Assembly (NCBI RefSeq): GCF_001545925.1
Contig: NZ_LMVQ01000057.1
Span: forward strand, 1-45,273
Reading direction: 5' to 3'
Length of the DNA stretch: 45,273 bases
Source: Mycobacterium sp. NAZ190054
Lineage (GTDB): Bacteria > Actinomycetota > Actinomycetes > Mycobacteriales > Mycobacteriaceae
Shown: piece after piece, positions 1-10,299 of the stretch
How the letters are laid out: each line of letters starts with the position of its first letter
How positions within the stretch are numbered: the stretch's first letter is position 1
Program-made: the position numbers and the translations under genes
The notes under the pieces: model-generated
The model's input: only the letters and a program-made list of their open reading frames with translations
The model's database searches: none
Told to the model about the DNA's origin: nothing

Positions 1-124
1 GGCCACCGGCACTCTCGGTCCGGGCGTGTTCAACGTGATCCAGGGCGGGGCAGCCACCGGGGACCTGCTGGTTCGGCATCCGGACATCTGGCGCCTGCAC
101 TTCACCGGCAGCGTCGAGACCGGG
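1..124 (+). pseudogene. Aldehyde dehydrogenase fragment at window edge
   Basis: Frame 2 of the plus strand reads a stretch typical of the NAD(P)-dependent aldehyde dehydrogenase superfamily: GPGVFNVIQGG followed by HPDIWRLHFTGSVETG, the segment that lines the cofactor site before the catalytic Glu. Family resemblance stops abruptly after the Gly codon at 122-124. The same frame then continues as arginine-rich sequence antisense to another gene. No start codon context or remaining ~400 residues are present. The neighbour on the opposite strand is also disturbed at this point, so the segment is either a rearrangement or an assembly or amplification chimera. The ALDH identity is fairly secure; the cause of the truncation is inference. 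Confidence 0.6.
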
Positions 125-751
125 CTGACCGGTGGCCGCGGACGGCACCGGCGGCAGCACCCGCAGCAGGTCGTTGAACTGCCGCACGGTGCGCAGTCCC
201 TCGTCCCACTGGGCGCGGGTACTGGTCACCGGCATGCTGATCAGCGTCCAGTTCTGCTCGTTCCACATGATCTCGGCGCAGTCCGGCGCGGTGTGGGCGA
301 ACGTGACCATGCGGCGGTCGCAGGCGCGGCGGGCCGCGTCGAGGTTGGTGGAGTACACCATGCGCGGGCCGATCGCCCCGAGCAGCCAGATGTCGCTCTC
401 GCGGGGCTCCTTGATGCCTTTGAGCCGCATGTCGACGACGACGTTGGTCCCGACCTTGCGGTGCAGCGCGATCACGGTCGCGACGTCGTCGAGGTCGAAG
501 ATGAACACCGCCTCGCCGCGGATCTGGCCGAGGACCACGTTGCGGGCGGTCACGTCGCCGACGGTGGACATCACCCCGCGCTTCCAGCGCTTGAGGATGT
601 CGGTCGATTCGTGCTCGTAGTCGAACCCGTGCGACTTCGCCCACGACTTACGCCGACGTCCGAGCCCACGGCGTCGGTCCTGATCGACGTACAGCAGCAC
701 TGCCGCACCCACGAAACAGAGTGCGGACAGCGTGAACCAAAGCGGAACCAT
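2..751 (-). CDS. Rv0383c-like membrane-anchored protein, 3' end disrupted
   Basis: The minus-strand frame begins at ATG 749-751 with MVPLWFTLSALCFVGAAVLL, one N-terminal membrane segment, followed by an Arg/Lys-rich stretch (stop-transfer) and a soluble domain of about 170 residues. It contains no stop before the window edge. The layout and position beside clpB match M. tuberculosis Rv0383c, a conserved protein of unknown function described as possibly secreted (from memory). Believable sequence runs to about base 125, ending near RVLPPVPSAATG. Beyond that the frame reads antisense to the aldehyde dehydrogenase fragment, so the authentic C-terminus is missing. No strong ribosome site is visible. 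It lies in the same direction as the small genes downstream of clpB. Confidence 0.7.
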   Translation of the reverse strand, partial: MVPLWFTLSALCFVGAAVLLYVDQDRRRGLGRRRKSWAKSHGFDYEHESTDILKRWKRGVMSTVGDVTARNVVLGQIRGEAVFIFDLDDVATVIALHRKVGTNVVVDMRLKGIKEPRESDIWLLGAIGPRMVYSTNLDAARRACDRRMVTFAHTAPDCAEIMWNEQNWTLISMPVTSTRAQWDEGLRTVRQFNDLLRVLPPVPSAATGQPGLDAAGEVQAPDVRMPNQQVPGGCPALDHVEHARTESAGG

Positions 752-826
752 TGCGTCAAGAGTATCCGCTCAACGCGGTGCGCTCCGAATCCGAATGGGT
801 CACAGACCGATCACGTCTGCCGGCGC

Positions 827-1150
827 TCACACCGTGAGCAGACGCTCGAAGAAGTCGCGATAGCGCTTGAGCGCGATGCGCAGATCCTCGGTGGACACTT
901 GCTCTCCCCGTGCCCACTGCGCCTCCAGCCGCGATCGCGCCTCGGTGAATCCGGCCGTCAGTTGCTCGACCATGTCGGCGACCAGTCCGTCGGCTTTCTG
1001 CACACACTCCCGCGGGTCGTCGACGAACGCGGCCTGGACGTCGTTCCAGCGCGCACGTAGTCCGGTCAGCTCGCTGTCACCGAAGAGGCGCCCCGCCACG
1101 TCGTTCCCCGCGCCGTGCTCATGCGCGGCCGTCTCGGGTGCCCCCGTCAT
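827..1150 (-). CDS. Conserved hypothetical protein, 107 aa, related to the 199-aa neighbour
   Basis: A soluble, helix-rich, charged protein without signal peptide or membrane segment; function not recognised. Its core (VQAAFVDDPRECVQKADGLV near residues 38-57) and its C-terminal RYRDFFERLL resemble the 199-aa protein encoded just upstream (VQTEFVDSPQEAVGRAERLV and HYRALFDRLL), so the two share a domain by duplication. Its ATG (1148-1150) overlaps the TGA of the 38-aa mini-ORF as ATGA, so the genes are probably translationally coupled. It is the third gene of the little set downstream of clpB. Confidence 0.75.
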   Translation of the reverse strand: MTGAPETAAHEHGAGNDVAGRLFGDSELTGLRARWNDVQAAFVDDPRECVQKADGLVADMVEQLTAGFTEARSRLEAQWARGEQVSTEDLRIALKRYRDFFERLLTV

Positions 1151-1263
1151 GTCCGTGCGGGTTCGAGGATCAGGTCGTCGTGGCCGGGTCCGACCGTCTC
1201 CAACGGCACGTTCTCGTCCCGGTCGAGCCGCACGGTGTCGGATCGATGCTCAGGCGTGGTCAT
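1147..1263 (-). CDS. Mini-ORF, 38 aa, acidic peptide
   Basis: The peptide begins MTTPEHRSDTVRLDRDENVP and ends near DDLILEPART; it is hydrophilic, acidic and has no membrane segment. It is supported by an ideal AGGAGG ribosome site 7 nt before ATG 1261-1263. It overlaps its neighbours at both ends: 14 bp with the 199-aa gene upstream and 4 bp (ATGA) with the 107-aa gene downstream. Function is unknown. It may be a real small protein or a short relay for translational coupling. The ribosome site makes a real translated product likely. Confidence 0.6.
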   Translation of the reverse strand: MTTPEHRSDTVRLDRDENVPLETVGPGHDDLILEPART

Positions 1264-1849
1264 GGGTCTGCCTCCTGTCATGGGCCCTGTGGGTGTCGGC
1301 GCGGTGGTCGGAATCGGACCCCAGAAGACGGTCGAACAGCGCGCGGTAGTGCACGAACGCCTGTCTCGCCTGCTCTGTGGTGATGTCGCCCTGCTGCTGC
1401 GACAGGTAGACGGCGTGCGCGTGGCGGTAGTTCTCCACCACATCGGGATGATCGACCGAGATGTCGGCGGCGCGCTGCTCGAACTCGTCGATCGGGTAAC
1501 CGCGCTCGCGCATCACCCGGGTCACCAGCCGTTCGGCGCGGCCCACCGCTTCCTGCGGGGAGTCGACGAACTCCGTCTGCACCCTGCGCCAGGTGTCGGC
1601 GTGCTCCTGCCGGGCTTCGGCCGTCAGCTCGACGATGTCGAGCTTATTGCGCTTCTCCTCGCGGGCCAGAAGCTCGGCCTCGGCGGCCCGTTGGTCACCC
1701 CGTTCGTCGAGCGCCCGGTCGTACTCCGGGCCGAACCGTTGTCGGAGCCGCGCCGATTTGCGCCTGCGGGACAACCACCATCCCACGATGGCCGCGATGC
1801 CGAGCACCACAACCAGGACCGCGATGAGAACCACTGTCTGCTGGGACAT
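1250..1849 (-). CDS. Conserved hypothetical membrane-anchored protein, 199 aa
   Basis: Residues 4-25 form one hydrophobic helix (VVLIAVLVVVLGIAAIVGWWL) followed by SRRRK, so the protein is anchored with its body in the cytoplasm (Nin with Arg-rich inner flank is also possible). The rest is charged and helical. Residues about 85-175 contain a domain shared with the 107-aa protein two genes downstream. A GAGGAGG ribosome site precedes ATG 1847-1849. The gene begins 78 bp after the clpB stop on the same strand and could be read through from the heat-shock promoter. Function is not recognised. Confidence 0.75.
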   Translation of the reverse strand: MSQQTVVLIAVLVVVLGIAAIVGWWLSRRRKSARLRQRFGPEYDRALDERGDQRAAEAELLAREEKRNKLDIVELTAEARQEHADTWRRVQTEFVDSPQEAVGRAERLVTRVMRERGYPIDEFEQRAADISVDHPDVVENYRHAHAVYLSQQQGDITTEQARQAFVHYRALFDRLLGSDSDHRADTHRAHDRRQTHDHA

Positions 1850-1857
1850 TCGCCGAC

Positions 1858-1876
1858 CTCCTCGTCAGGCGAGGAG
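1858..1876. repeat. Inverted repeat overlapping the 199-aa gene ribosome site
   Basis: CTCCTCG and CGAGGAG form perfect 7-bp arms around TCAGG. In the minus-strand transcript the second arm contains the GAGGAGG ribosome site of the 199-aa gene. The hairpin could be a weak terminator after clpB (no U tract) or could mask that ribosome site. The repeat is directly visible; its function is inference. Confidence 0.45.
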
Positions 1877-1927
1877 TAGCCGGCTTCGGCCCGACGGAAA
1901 CGTCAATAAGGGTGGGCAGACGGAAAC

Positions 1928-4474
<2,547 letters not shown>

Positions 4475-4537
4475 GACACCTCCCTTTCACATAGGGGGCC
4501 GCACAGGGGGGCCCTTGAAATGTTTGTCGCCTACTCC

Positions 4538-4563
4538 AACGTCGTCAAGGTTGAGTGTGTTCC
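4538..4563 (-). promoter_or_regulatory. SigH-type promoter of clpB
   Basis: On the minus strand GGAAC (4563-4559) is followed after 18 nt by GTT (4540-4538), the -35/-10 pattern of mycobacterial SigH promoters. It lies 64 nt upstream of the clpB GTG. SigH control of clpB is established in M. tuberculosis. The -35 lies within the spacer of the HAIR box, so repressor and polymerase should compete. Confidence 0.6.
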
Positions 4564-4570
4564 GCTCAAG
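4550..4570. promoter_or_regulatory. HAIR operator (HspR box) upstream of clpB
   Basis: GTTGAGT - 7 nt - GCTCAAG, against the HspR consensus CTTGAGT-N7-ACTCAAG, differs at one base in each arm. HspR is encoded at 40192-40566 in this same window. Confidence 0.75.
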
Positions 4571-4653
4571 TCTTGTCAGTTTTACCAGATTCTCCGGATC
4601 GGACACGAGTGCGATGTCCGCGGTCTGCGGCCCCACCGGGTTAGCGTCGCTCT

Positions 4654-5277
4654 ATGTCCGAGTCCGACTTCGGTGACTTCGAGTTCGAACGGAAGTTCTT
4701 CGTCCGCGAGATGCCTGCCGTGGCCGCGTCCGATCCGAGTCCGGCCCTGATCGCGCAGGCGTATGTGTTCGCCGCGGACGGCTACGCGGTCCGGGTGCGC
4801 CTGCAGGGGCCTGCGCCGGCCGACCCGGACGGAACCCCCGCCGAACTGGTGACCGCGCTGGGCGGGGACGCGATCGGCACCATGACCGCCAAGGGCCCCG
4901 CCGCCGGGGGCACCCGCTACGAGGCCGAGCGCGAGATCGATCCGCTGGTCGCCGGGCAGATCGTGGCGCGCGCCGAGCATGTCGTACTCAAGATCCGGTC
5001 GTCGGTCTGGCTCGGCGAGGACGGCTGGGTCATCGACCGGTTCCTGGGCGGCAACGCTCCGCTGATCCTCTCCGAGGTGGAACGGGGCGGCCCCGTGGTG
5101 GATCTGCCGATACCTTCGTTCTGCTTCACCGAGGTCTCCGAGGACGACCGGTTCCGCAACGAGCACCTGGCACACCATCCGTTCGGCATGTGGGCCGACG
5201 ATTACCGACGCGAACTCGACCGGCTGGGGCCGAGGTTCGTCGACAGCCTGGGACAGAATCAGTTCGAGGGCACCTGA
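4654..5277 (+). CDS. CYTH domain protein (triphosphate tunnel metalloenzyme family)
   Basis: The protein has the CYTH family N-terminal signature EFERKF (ExExK type) at residues 10-15, followed by alternating basic and acidic strand residues (RVRLQ, TAKGP, EAEREID, KIRSSVW, WVIDRFLGG, SEVERGG) that in this family line an eight-strand tunnel binding a triphosphate and Mg/Mn. Many bacterial members are inorganic triphosphatases (YgiF/NeuTTM type); the cellular substrate here is unknown. Its length of 207 aa covers a single complete CYTH domain. It is transcribed divergently from clpB, and its 3' end overlaps the convergent MFS gene by 19 bp. Confidence 0.85.
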   Translation: MSESDFGDFEFERKFFVREMPAVAASDPSPALIAQAYVFAADGYAVRVRLQGPAPADPDGTPAELVTALGGDAIGTMTAKGPAAGGTRYEAEREIDPLVAGQIVARAEHVVLKIRSSVWLGEDGWVIDRFLGGNAPLILSEVERGGPVVDLPIPSFCFTEVSEDDRFRNEHLAHHPFGMWADDYRRELDRLGPRFVDSLGQNQFEGT

Positions 5278-6464
5278 GCCGCGACGGCCGCGGTCCGACG
5301 GGACGGCCTGGCCGCCAGTGCCGCGACGACGACCTGTACTGCGCTGGCGACGACGAGCAGCACCAGCGCCGAGGTCCACGATCCTGTCCACTCGTGCAGC
5401 AGGCCGGCAGTGAACGGCCCGGTGGCCGCCAACAGATACCCGCCGCTGTTGGCCATCGCCGACAACCCGGCCGCCTCCCGCGCGTCGCTCGCGTGATAGG
5501 CCATCAGCAACAGCGCGACCGACAGCGCACCCGCGCTTCCCGGGGCGGCGATGGCGAGCCACGGCAGCGCGCTGCCGTCGGTGGCCAGCAGTCCGACCGC
5601 GCCGATCAGCACCGGGACGCTGGTCAGCACGGTGATCAGCACGTAGCGGCCGGTGCGCTGCAGAAACCAGCCGTACACCAGTCCGAACGGAGCGCCGAAC
5701 AGTTGGTAGACCAGCAGGTGGAACGCGGCGTCCTCGGGGCTCACGCCGCGGCTGAGTTCGATGCTGGGCATCCAGGTGATCACCAGATAGAAGGTGAGGG
5801 ACTGTAGCCCCATGAACCCGGTGACGGCCCAGGCGATCGGCCGCCGCAGCTGACTGGTGCGGGGCGGTTCGGGTCCGATGCCGGCGTCCTGCCGCTCGTC
5901 GCGACGCAGGAACCACACCGCCGCCAGCACCGCCGGCGGGATGGCCCACAGCAGCAGGGTGCGGCGCCAGTCCCCGGTCCAGTCGGTGAACATGATCGCC
6001 AGCCCGGATCCGAGAGCGGCGAAACCGCTGATCACCACCGCGTTGACCCCGGAAGCGGTCGCAGCGCTTCTCGCATAGTCGCGGCGCACCAGCACGGGAA
6101 CCAGCACGTTGCCGACGGCGATGGCTCCGGCGAGCAGCACCGTGCCGAGCCACAACCCGGGGATTCCGGCGACCGACCGGACCACGATGCCGAGCACCAG
6201 GATCAGCGCCACCCAACGCGCGACCACCGCCGGGCCGCCACGGCGCAGCGCGACCGCGGCGAACGGCGCGATGATCGCGAACAGCAGCAGCGGCAGCGAG
6301 CCGAGCATGCCGAGTTCGCCGTAACTGAGGCCGGTCGAGGCGTTGATCTCCGGCACCAGTGGCCCGACGGCCGTGATCGCCGGTCGCAGGCACGCGGCCA
6401 GGCCGAAGATCGACACCGCGACGAGTATCGGTGCGCCGAGTGAGCTCCGGCGGCGCGTCACCAC
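5259..6464 (-). CDS. MFS transporter, CynX/NimT-like
   Basis: A hydrophobic protein with about 12 predicted membrane helices, starting at LGAPILVAVSIFGLAACLRPAI. The RPAITAVGPLVPEI segment in helix 1 resembles the CynX/NimT (cyanate / 2-nitroimidazole) branch of the major facilitator superfamily. It probably exports or imports a small organic anion. The start is uncertain: GTG 6462-6464 (used here, 401 aa) lies just past the upstream stop at 6469, whereas GTG 6519-6521 would add 19 residues and overlap that gene by 53 bp. Neither has a strong ribosome site, so coupling to the Old Yellow Enzyme gene is likely. The substrate may be linked to the adjacent catabolic genes (inference). Confidence 0.82.
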   Translation of the reverse strand: MVTRRRSSLGAPILVAVSIFGLAACLRPAITAVGPLVPEINASTGLSYGELGMLGSLPLLLFAIIAPFAAVALRRGGPAVVARWVALILVLGIVVRSVAGIPGLWLGTVLLAGAIAVGNVLVPVLVRRDYARSAATASGVNAVVISGFAALGSGLAIMFTDWTGDWRRTLLLWAIPPAVLAAVWFLRRDERQDAGIGPEPPRTSQLRRPIAWAVTGFMGLQSLTFYLVITWMPSIELSRGVSPEDAAFHLLVYQLFGAPFGLVYGWFLQRTGRYVLITVLTSVPVLIGAVGLLATDGSALPWLAIAAPGSAGALSVALLLMAYHASDAREAAGLSAMANSGGYLLAATGPFTAGLLHEWTGSWTSALVLLVVASAVQVVVAALAARPSRRTAAVAAQVPSN

Positions 6465-6468
6465 GTGC

Positions 6469-7728
6469 TCAATGCTTCGCGGCCGATGGCTTCCGCCCGG
6501 AACCCTTGTGCTTGAACCCACCCGACAATCTGTACCGTGCGTGCTCCCAGAGGTTGGACCGCGGGGTGCGCCAACACTTCAGAGCGTGATGCTCGTCGTG
6601 CATCAGGCAGATGTTGCACGAGACGCAGGCCGCACTGACCTGCTCCCGGTTCACCAGCCGCCGGGCGAGATCCGGTTCGCGGATGAACGGTCTTGCCATG
6701 GAGATGAAGTCGGCGCGCCCGGAGGCGATGATCTCGTCGATCGTGTGGACCGTGCGTAGACCACCCACGAGGATGATCGTGGTGTCGATGCGGGACCGGA
6801 CGGCGTCGGCGAACGGCAGGAAGTACCCCTCGGGTTCGGGGCTCTTGTGCAGGCGGTGGAAGAGCAGGTCCTGCGCCGCCCGTTTCGGGGTCACGGCGAT
6901 GTAGCCGCGGATCGAGGCGGAAACGTAGTCGCTCATCAGGTTTGACGAGACCTCGACACCGTCCAGTCCCGACGCCACGAAGCCGGCGATTCCCGGCAGC
7001 GAATTCTCGATGTCGAGGCCCCCGGGATCGTCGACGAGGTCGGCCAGCCCCACCTTCATCGTGAAGCCCCGGTCCGGTGGCACCTGCGCGCGGATGGCGC
7101 GGACGACTTCGAGCGGGAACCGCTCACGGCGTTGCTGCGTGCCGCCCCACTCGTCGTCGCGCCGGTTGGTCAGCGGCGACCGGAACTGACTGATCAGATA
7201 TCCGTTGGCTCCGTGCAGGTGCACGCCGTCGAATCCGGCCTCCATGGCCCGGCGTGCGGCCTGCGCGAACGCGTCGATCGCCTCTTCGATCTCGTCGCCG
7301 GTCGCCGCGCGCACCTGGCGACCGGTCATCACGTTGCTCACCTCGGACGGCGCGAGCGCTTCCGTGCCGAGCATCATCGATTGGCTTCCGGCATGGGCGA
7401 TCTGGGCGAAGATGCGGCCCCCGTGCCGGTGTACGGCGTCGGTGACCTGCCGGAAACGGGGAATCGCGTCGTCTGAATCCAGACCTGCCTGCAGTTCGCC
7501 GTAGCGGCCGCGCACGTGGCTGAAGATGTGGCCGGTGAACGACAGGCCCACACCGCCCTCGGCGAGGGCTTCGTGCAGCGCCACGTAGTCGGCCCCGATC
7601 CGGCCGGCGGCATCGGCCATCGATTCTCCGGTGCCGGCCCGGATCAGGCGATTCCGCACTTCGACGGGGCCGACGGAAGCCGGGCGGAACGCCGCTCCCG
7701 ACGCGCGACGCGGGAGTGAGTTCCTCAT
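6469..7728 (-). CDS. NADH:flavin oxidoreductase, Old Yellow Enzyme family
   Basis: An FMN-dependent ene-reductase of the OYE TIM-barrel family. Visible are an N-terminal RNRLIRAGTGE strand, HAGSQ, the substrate motif HLHGANGYLISQFRSP, NRRDDEWGG, and the FMN-phosphate region (ILVGGLRT ... ADFISMARPFI). The C-terminal CVSCNIC motif and a later Cys resemble the cysteine clusters of the 2,4-dienoyl-CoA reductase-like subgroup, but the protein lacks the extra FAD/NAD domains of long members. GGAGG stands 7 nt before ATG 7726-7728, favouring that start over the ATG six bases upstream. It probably reduces an unsaturated ring or enone intermediate of the local pathway and is followed by the MFS gene. 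Confidence 0.88.
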   Translation of the reverse strand: MRNSLPRRASGAAFRPASVGPVEVRNRLIRAGTGESMADAAGRIGADYVALHEALAEGGVGLSFTGHIFSHVRGRYGELQAGLDSDDAIPRFRQVTDAVHRHGGRIFAQIAHAGSQSMMLGTEALAPSEVSNVMTGRQVRAATGDEIEEAIDAFAQAARRAMEAGFDGVHLHGANGYLISQFRSPLTNRRDDEWGGTQQRRERFPLEVVRAIRAQVPPDRGFTMKVGLADLVDDPGGLDIENSLPGIAGFVASGLDGVEVSSNLMSDYVSASIRGYIAVTPKRAAQDLLFHRLHKSPEPEGYFLPFADAVRSRIDTTIILVGGLRTVHTIDEIIASGRADFISMARPFIREPDLARRLVNREQVSAACVSCNICLMHDEHHALKCWRTPRSNLWEHARYRLSGGFKHKGSGRKPSAAKH

Positions 7729-7979
7729 CGACATACCTCCGGGCAGCCCAAAGTTGTTTGCTTACTGGCGGTTCGAAACCGCGCGGCCGCGCACGATGTC
7801 AGGCGCGACCCAGCCGGACCGCCGTCCAGCGACTCCGATTGATTCAACTACATCAAAACATATGCCGGAGGCGGTGGTGGCCGGAATGCCCAAGTGAATA
7901 TCGGACACCCTGGCACAGCAGCGACACACCGGTCGTGGTTCGACTTGCGGAACCGCGCCGCCGCGGCGACGATTTCCAT
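7729..7979. promoter_or_regulatory. Divergent promoter region with a weak operator copy
   Basis: About 250 bp lie between the divergent OYE and permease genes and hold no credible gene. At 7843-7857 is TTCAA-CTACA-TCAAA, a degraded copy (two mismatches in the right arm) of the 15-bp inverted repeat found upstream of the other operons of the region. No clear -35/-10 pair was recognised. Confidence 0.4.
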
Positions 7980-9377
7980 ATGGCTGAAATCAGGCCCGAC
8001 TCTCGGCCAGTGCTGGACGTCGGCATCCAGGACCGCCTGCCGCTGCCGAAGCTCGGGCTGTTCGGACTGCAGCATCTGCTGGCGTTGACCGGGATCTGGA
8101 TATTCCCGGTGCTCCTGGGATCGGCGCTGGAGTTGAGCCCGACCGATGTCAGCCACATCGTGCAGGCCTGTTTCCTGCTCACCGGCATCGTGACGATCCT
8201 CCAGTCCAGCCGCATCGTGCGGCTGCCGATCGTGCAGGGCCCCACGGCGGCCTTCTTCGCCGCACTGCTCGTCTCGGGAGCCACCTACGGCCTCGGGACC
8301 GCTTTCGGCTCGATGCTGGTGGCCGGTGTCATCTTCATGTTCCTGACGATCCCGATCGGAAAGTGGGGATTGTTCGGGCACATCAGGAAGTTCGCCGCCG
8401 ACCCCCTCGTCTTCGGCACACTGTTCATCATCATCGGCGCTCAGCTGGCGAACATCGGTCTGCCAGGCTGGTTCGGCACCCCCGGGACCGGCTCCTACGG
8501 TTGGTCGAGTTTCTGGGTCGGCGCCGCGGTGGTCGTGGTGATCCTGGCCTGCATGATCTTCGGCGGCGACACCCTCGTCAAGCGCGGCGCGATCGTCTGG
8601 GGGATCGCCGTCGGATCCGTGCTGGCCCTGGTGGCCGGGCTGTGGTCGCCGCCGGACCTGAGCGAGGCCGCCTTCATCGGCACTCCCACGTTGTTCCCGT
8701 TCGGATTCGGGGTGGCCTGGCCGGTCGTCGTGCTGATGCTGCTCGCCTTCCTGCAGGCCGGGGCCGAGGCGATGGGGATGTACACCCTGGTCGCCGGCTG
8801 GGGCGGTGAACGGCTGTCGCTGAACCGGATCAACCGCGGATTGTTCACCGAGTTCCTCGGTTCCTCCATCGGCTCGATGTTCGGCGGCATCGGCACCACC
8901 TCGTACCCCGAGAACGTCGGGATCATCCGCATCACCCGCATCGGGAGCCGGTTCGTGACGATGGCGGCCGGCCTCTTCGCGTTCGCGCTGGCGTTCCTGC
9001 CCCAGCTCAGCCTGTTCATCGCGGGACTGTCGGGCTCCGTGCTGGCCGCGGCCAGCACCGTGTTGTTCGGCATCATCGCTTTCAGCGGTGTCCAGATGCT
9101 CAAACAGGTCGAATGGGACGACCTGAACATCGCGGTGGCCGCGACCTCGTTCATCGTCGCGCTGGGCGGACAATGGCTTCCCGACGACATCGTGGAATCC
9201 CTTCCGCCACAGATCTCGAGCGTGCTCACCACGCCGATGATGCTGGGCATCCTGATGCTCATCGGCCTGAACATCGTCGTGAACTTCGGGATCCGCCCGT
9301 TCCTCGAGCGGCGGCAGGCACTCGGCGCGGGCGGACCGTCGGCGCAGCAGTCCCCGCCCGAACCCGTCGTCCCATGA
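7980..9377 (+). CDS. NCS2 family nucleobase:cation symporter (uracil/xanthine permease type)
   Basis: A 465-aa membrane protein of the NAT/NCS2 family. It has the QH motif of helix 1 (GLQHLLALTG, about residue 30), many hydrophobic helices, and the family signature NxGxxxxTR at ENVGIIRITR (about residue 310). The Glu before Asn and the final TR resemble UraA-type uracil transporters more than XanQ-type xanthine permeases, which carry QNxG...TG. It should import a nucleobase or similar N-heterocycle with protons or sodium. ATG 7980-7982 was chosen because the transporter N-terminus begins just after it; the frame is open further upstream without family sequence. The stop overlaps the nitrilase start as ATGA, so the two are co-transcribed. 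Confidence 0.9.
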   Translation: MAEIRPDSRPVLDVGIQDRLPLPKLGLFGLQHLLALTGIWIFPVLLGSALELSPTDVSHIVQACFLLTGIVTILQSSRIVRLPIVQGPTAAFFAALLVSGATYGLGTAFGSMLVAGVIFMFLTIPIGKWGLFGHIRKFAADPLVFGTLFIIIGAQLANIGLPGWFGTPGTGSYGWSSFWVGAAVVVVILACMIFGGDTLVKRGAIVWGIAVGSVLALVAGLWSPPDLSEAAFIGTPTLFPFGFGVAWPVVVLMLLAFLQAGAEAMGMYTLVAGWGGERLSLNRINRGLFTEFLGSSIGSMFGGIGTTSYPENVGIIRITRIGSRFVTMAAGLFAFALAFLPQLSLFIAGLSGSVLAAASTVLFGIIAFSGVQMLKQVEWDDLNIAVAATSFIVALGGQWLPDDIVESLPPQISSVLTTPMMLGILMLIGLNIVVNFGIRPFLERRQALGAGGPSAQQSPPEPVVP

Positions 9378-10285
9378 GGTTGGCCGCGGTTCAGGACGCC
9401 CCGGTGTTCCTCGACCGGGACGCCAGCACCGCGAAGGCGGCGGACCTGATCGAACGCGCCGGCCGGGCCGGCGCCGACATCGTCGGATTTCCAGAAGGAT
9501 TCATTCCCGGCCACCCCGGTTGGGCGGAGCTGCAACCGTTCGACGACCGATTCGTCGCCCTCAACACACGGTTGTTCGCCAACGCCGTGGAAGTCCGGTC
9601 CCGGAGCGTGGACGTTCTTCGCGCGGCATGCCGGCAAGCGGGGGTGGCGGCGGTTGTCGGGGTGTGCGAGCGGACTGCGGACACGACAGGCACGCTCTAC
9701 AACACCCAGCTGTTCATCGACGAGCGCGGCGAACTCCTGGACCGGCACCAGAAGTACGTTCCGACCATCGGGGAACGCCTGGTGCACGGCCCCGGCACCA
9801 CCGGCAGCACCAACAGCTATCCCGCGCAGGGGATCACCGTCAGCGGGCTGATCTGCGGAGAGAACTCGAACCCTCTCGCCCAGTACGCCGCCGCGGTGGC
9901 ATACCCCACGGTGCACGTCGCATCGTGGCCTCAGCACTTCAGCCCGGCCCTGGCCATCCGGCCGGTGGTCGAGCTGGTGTCGCGAGGGCTCGCGTACTCG
10001 CTGAAGTGCTTCGTGGTCAACGCGGTCGGGACGGTCACACCGGAGATGGTGGACGCCTACGGGTACGGCGGGCACTCCGGCTACCTGGTGTCCGACGACG
10101 CCGGAGCACGCGCCTCCATCATCGGGCCGGCGGGCCAGGTGCTCGCCGAAGCGCAGGACGGCACACCGCAGATCGTCTACGCCGACGTCGATCCCACCGA
10201 CGTCGTCGGAGCCAAATTCGTCCACGACGTGGCCGGTCACTACAACCGGCCCGAACTCTTCACCCATCTGTTCGGCAACCGATGA
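9374..10285 (+). CDS. Nitrilase-type carbon-nitrogen hydrolase
   Basis: A 303-aa member of the nitrilase superfamily, with the catalytic triad visible: Glu in GFPEGFIPGHPGW (about residue 41), Lys in RHQKYVPTIGER (about 127), and Cys in LICGENSNPLAQY (about 162). The Cys-x-Glu-Asn context is that of the true nitrilase/cyanide hydratase branch rather than amidases or carbamoylases. It should hydrolyse a nitrile, or possibly an amide, to carboxylate and ammonia. It overlaps the permease stop by 4 bp and is followed by the isochorismatase-fold gene, which suggests ammonia release from an imported N-compound. The exact substrate is unknown. Confidence 0.88.
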   Translation: MRLAAVQDAPVFLDRDASTAKAADLIERAGRAGADIVGFPEGFIPGHPGWAELQPFDDRFVALNTRLFANAVEVRSRSVDVLRAACRQAGVAAVVGVCERTADTTGTLYNTQLFIDERGELLDRHQKYVPTIGERLVHGPGTTGSTNSYPAQGITVSGLICGENSNPLAQYAAAVAYPTVHVASWPQHFSPALAIRPVVELVSRGLAYSLKCFVVNAVGTVTPEMVDAYGYGGHSGYLVSDDAGARASIIGPAGQVLAEAQDGTPQIVYADVDPTDVVGAKFVHDVAGHYNRPELFTHLFGNR

Positions 10286-10299
10286 GACAAGGCGGGAAC

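Noticed and set aside
26..1060. Single plus-strand gene of 344 codons from the left edge
   Set aside because: Only its first 33 codons are aldehyde dehydrogenase; the rest is antisense to the Rv0383c-like and 107-aa genes.
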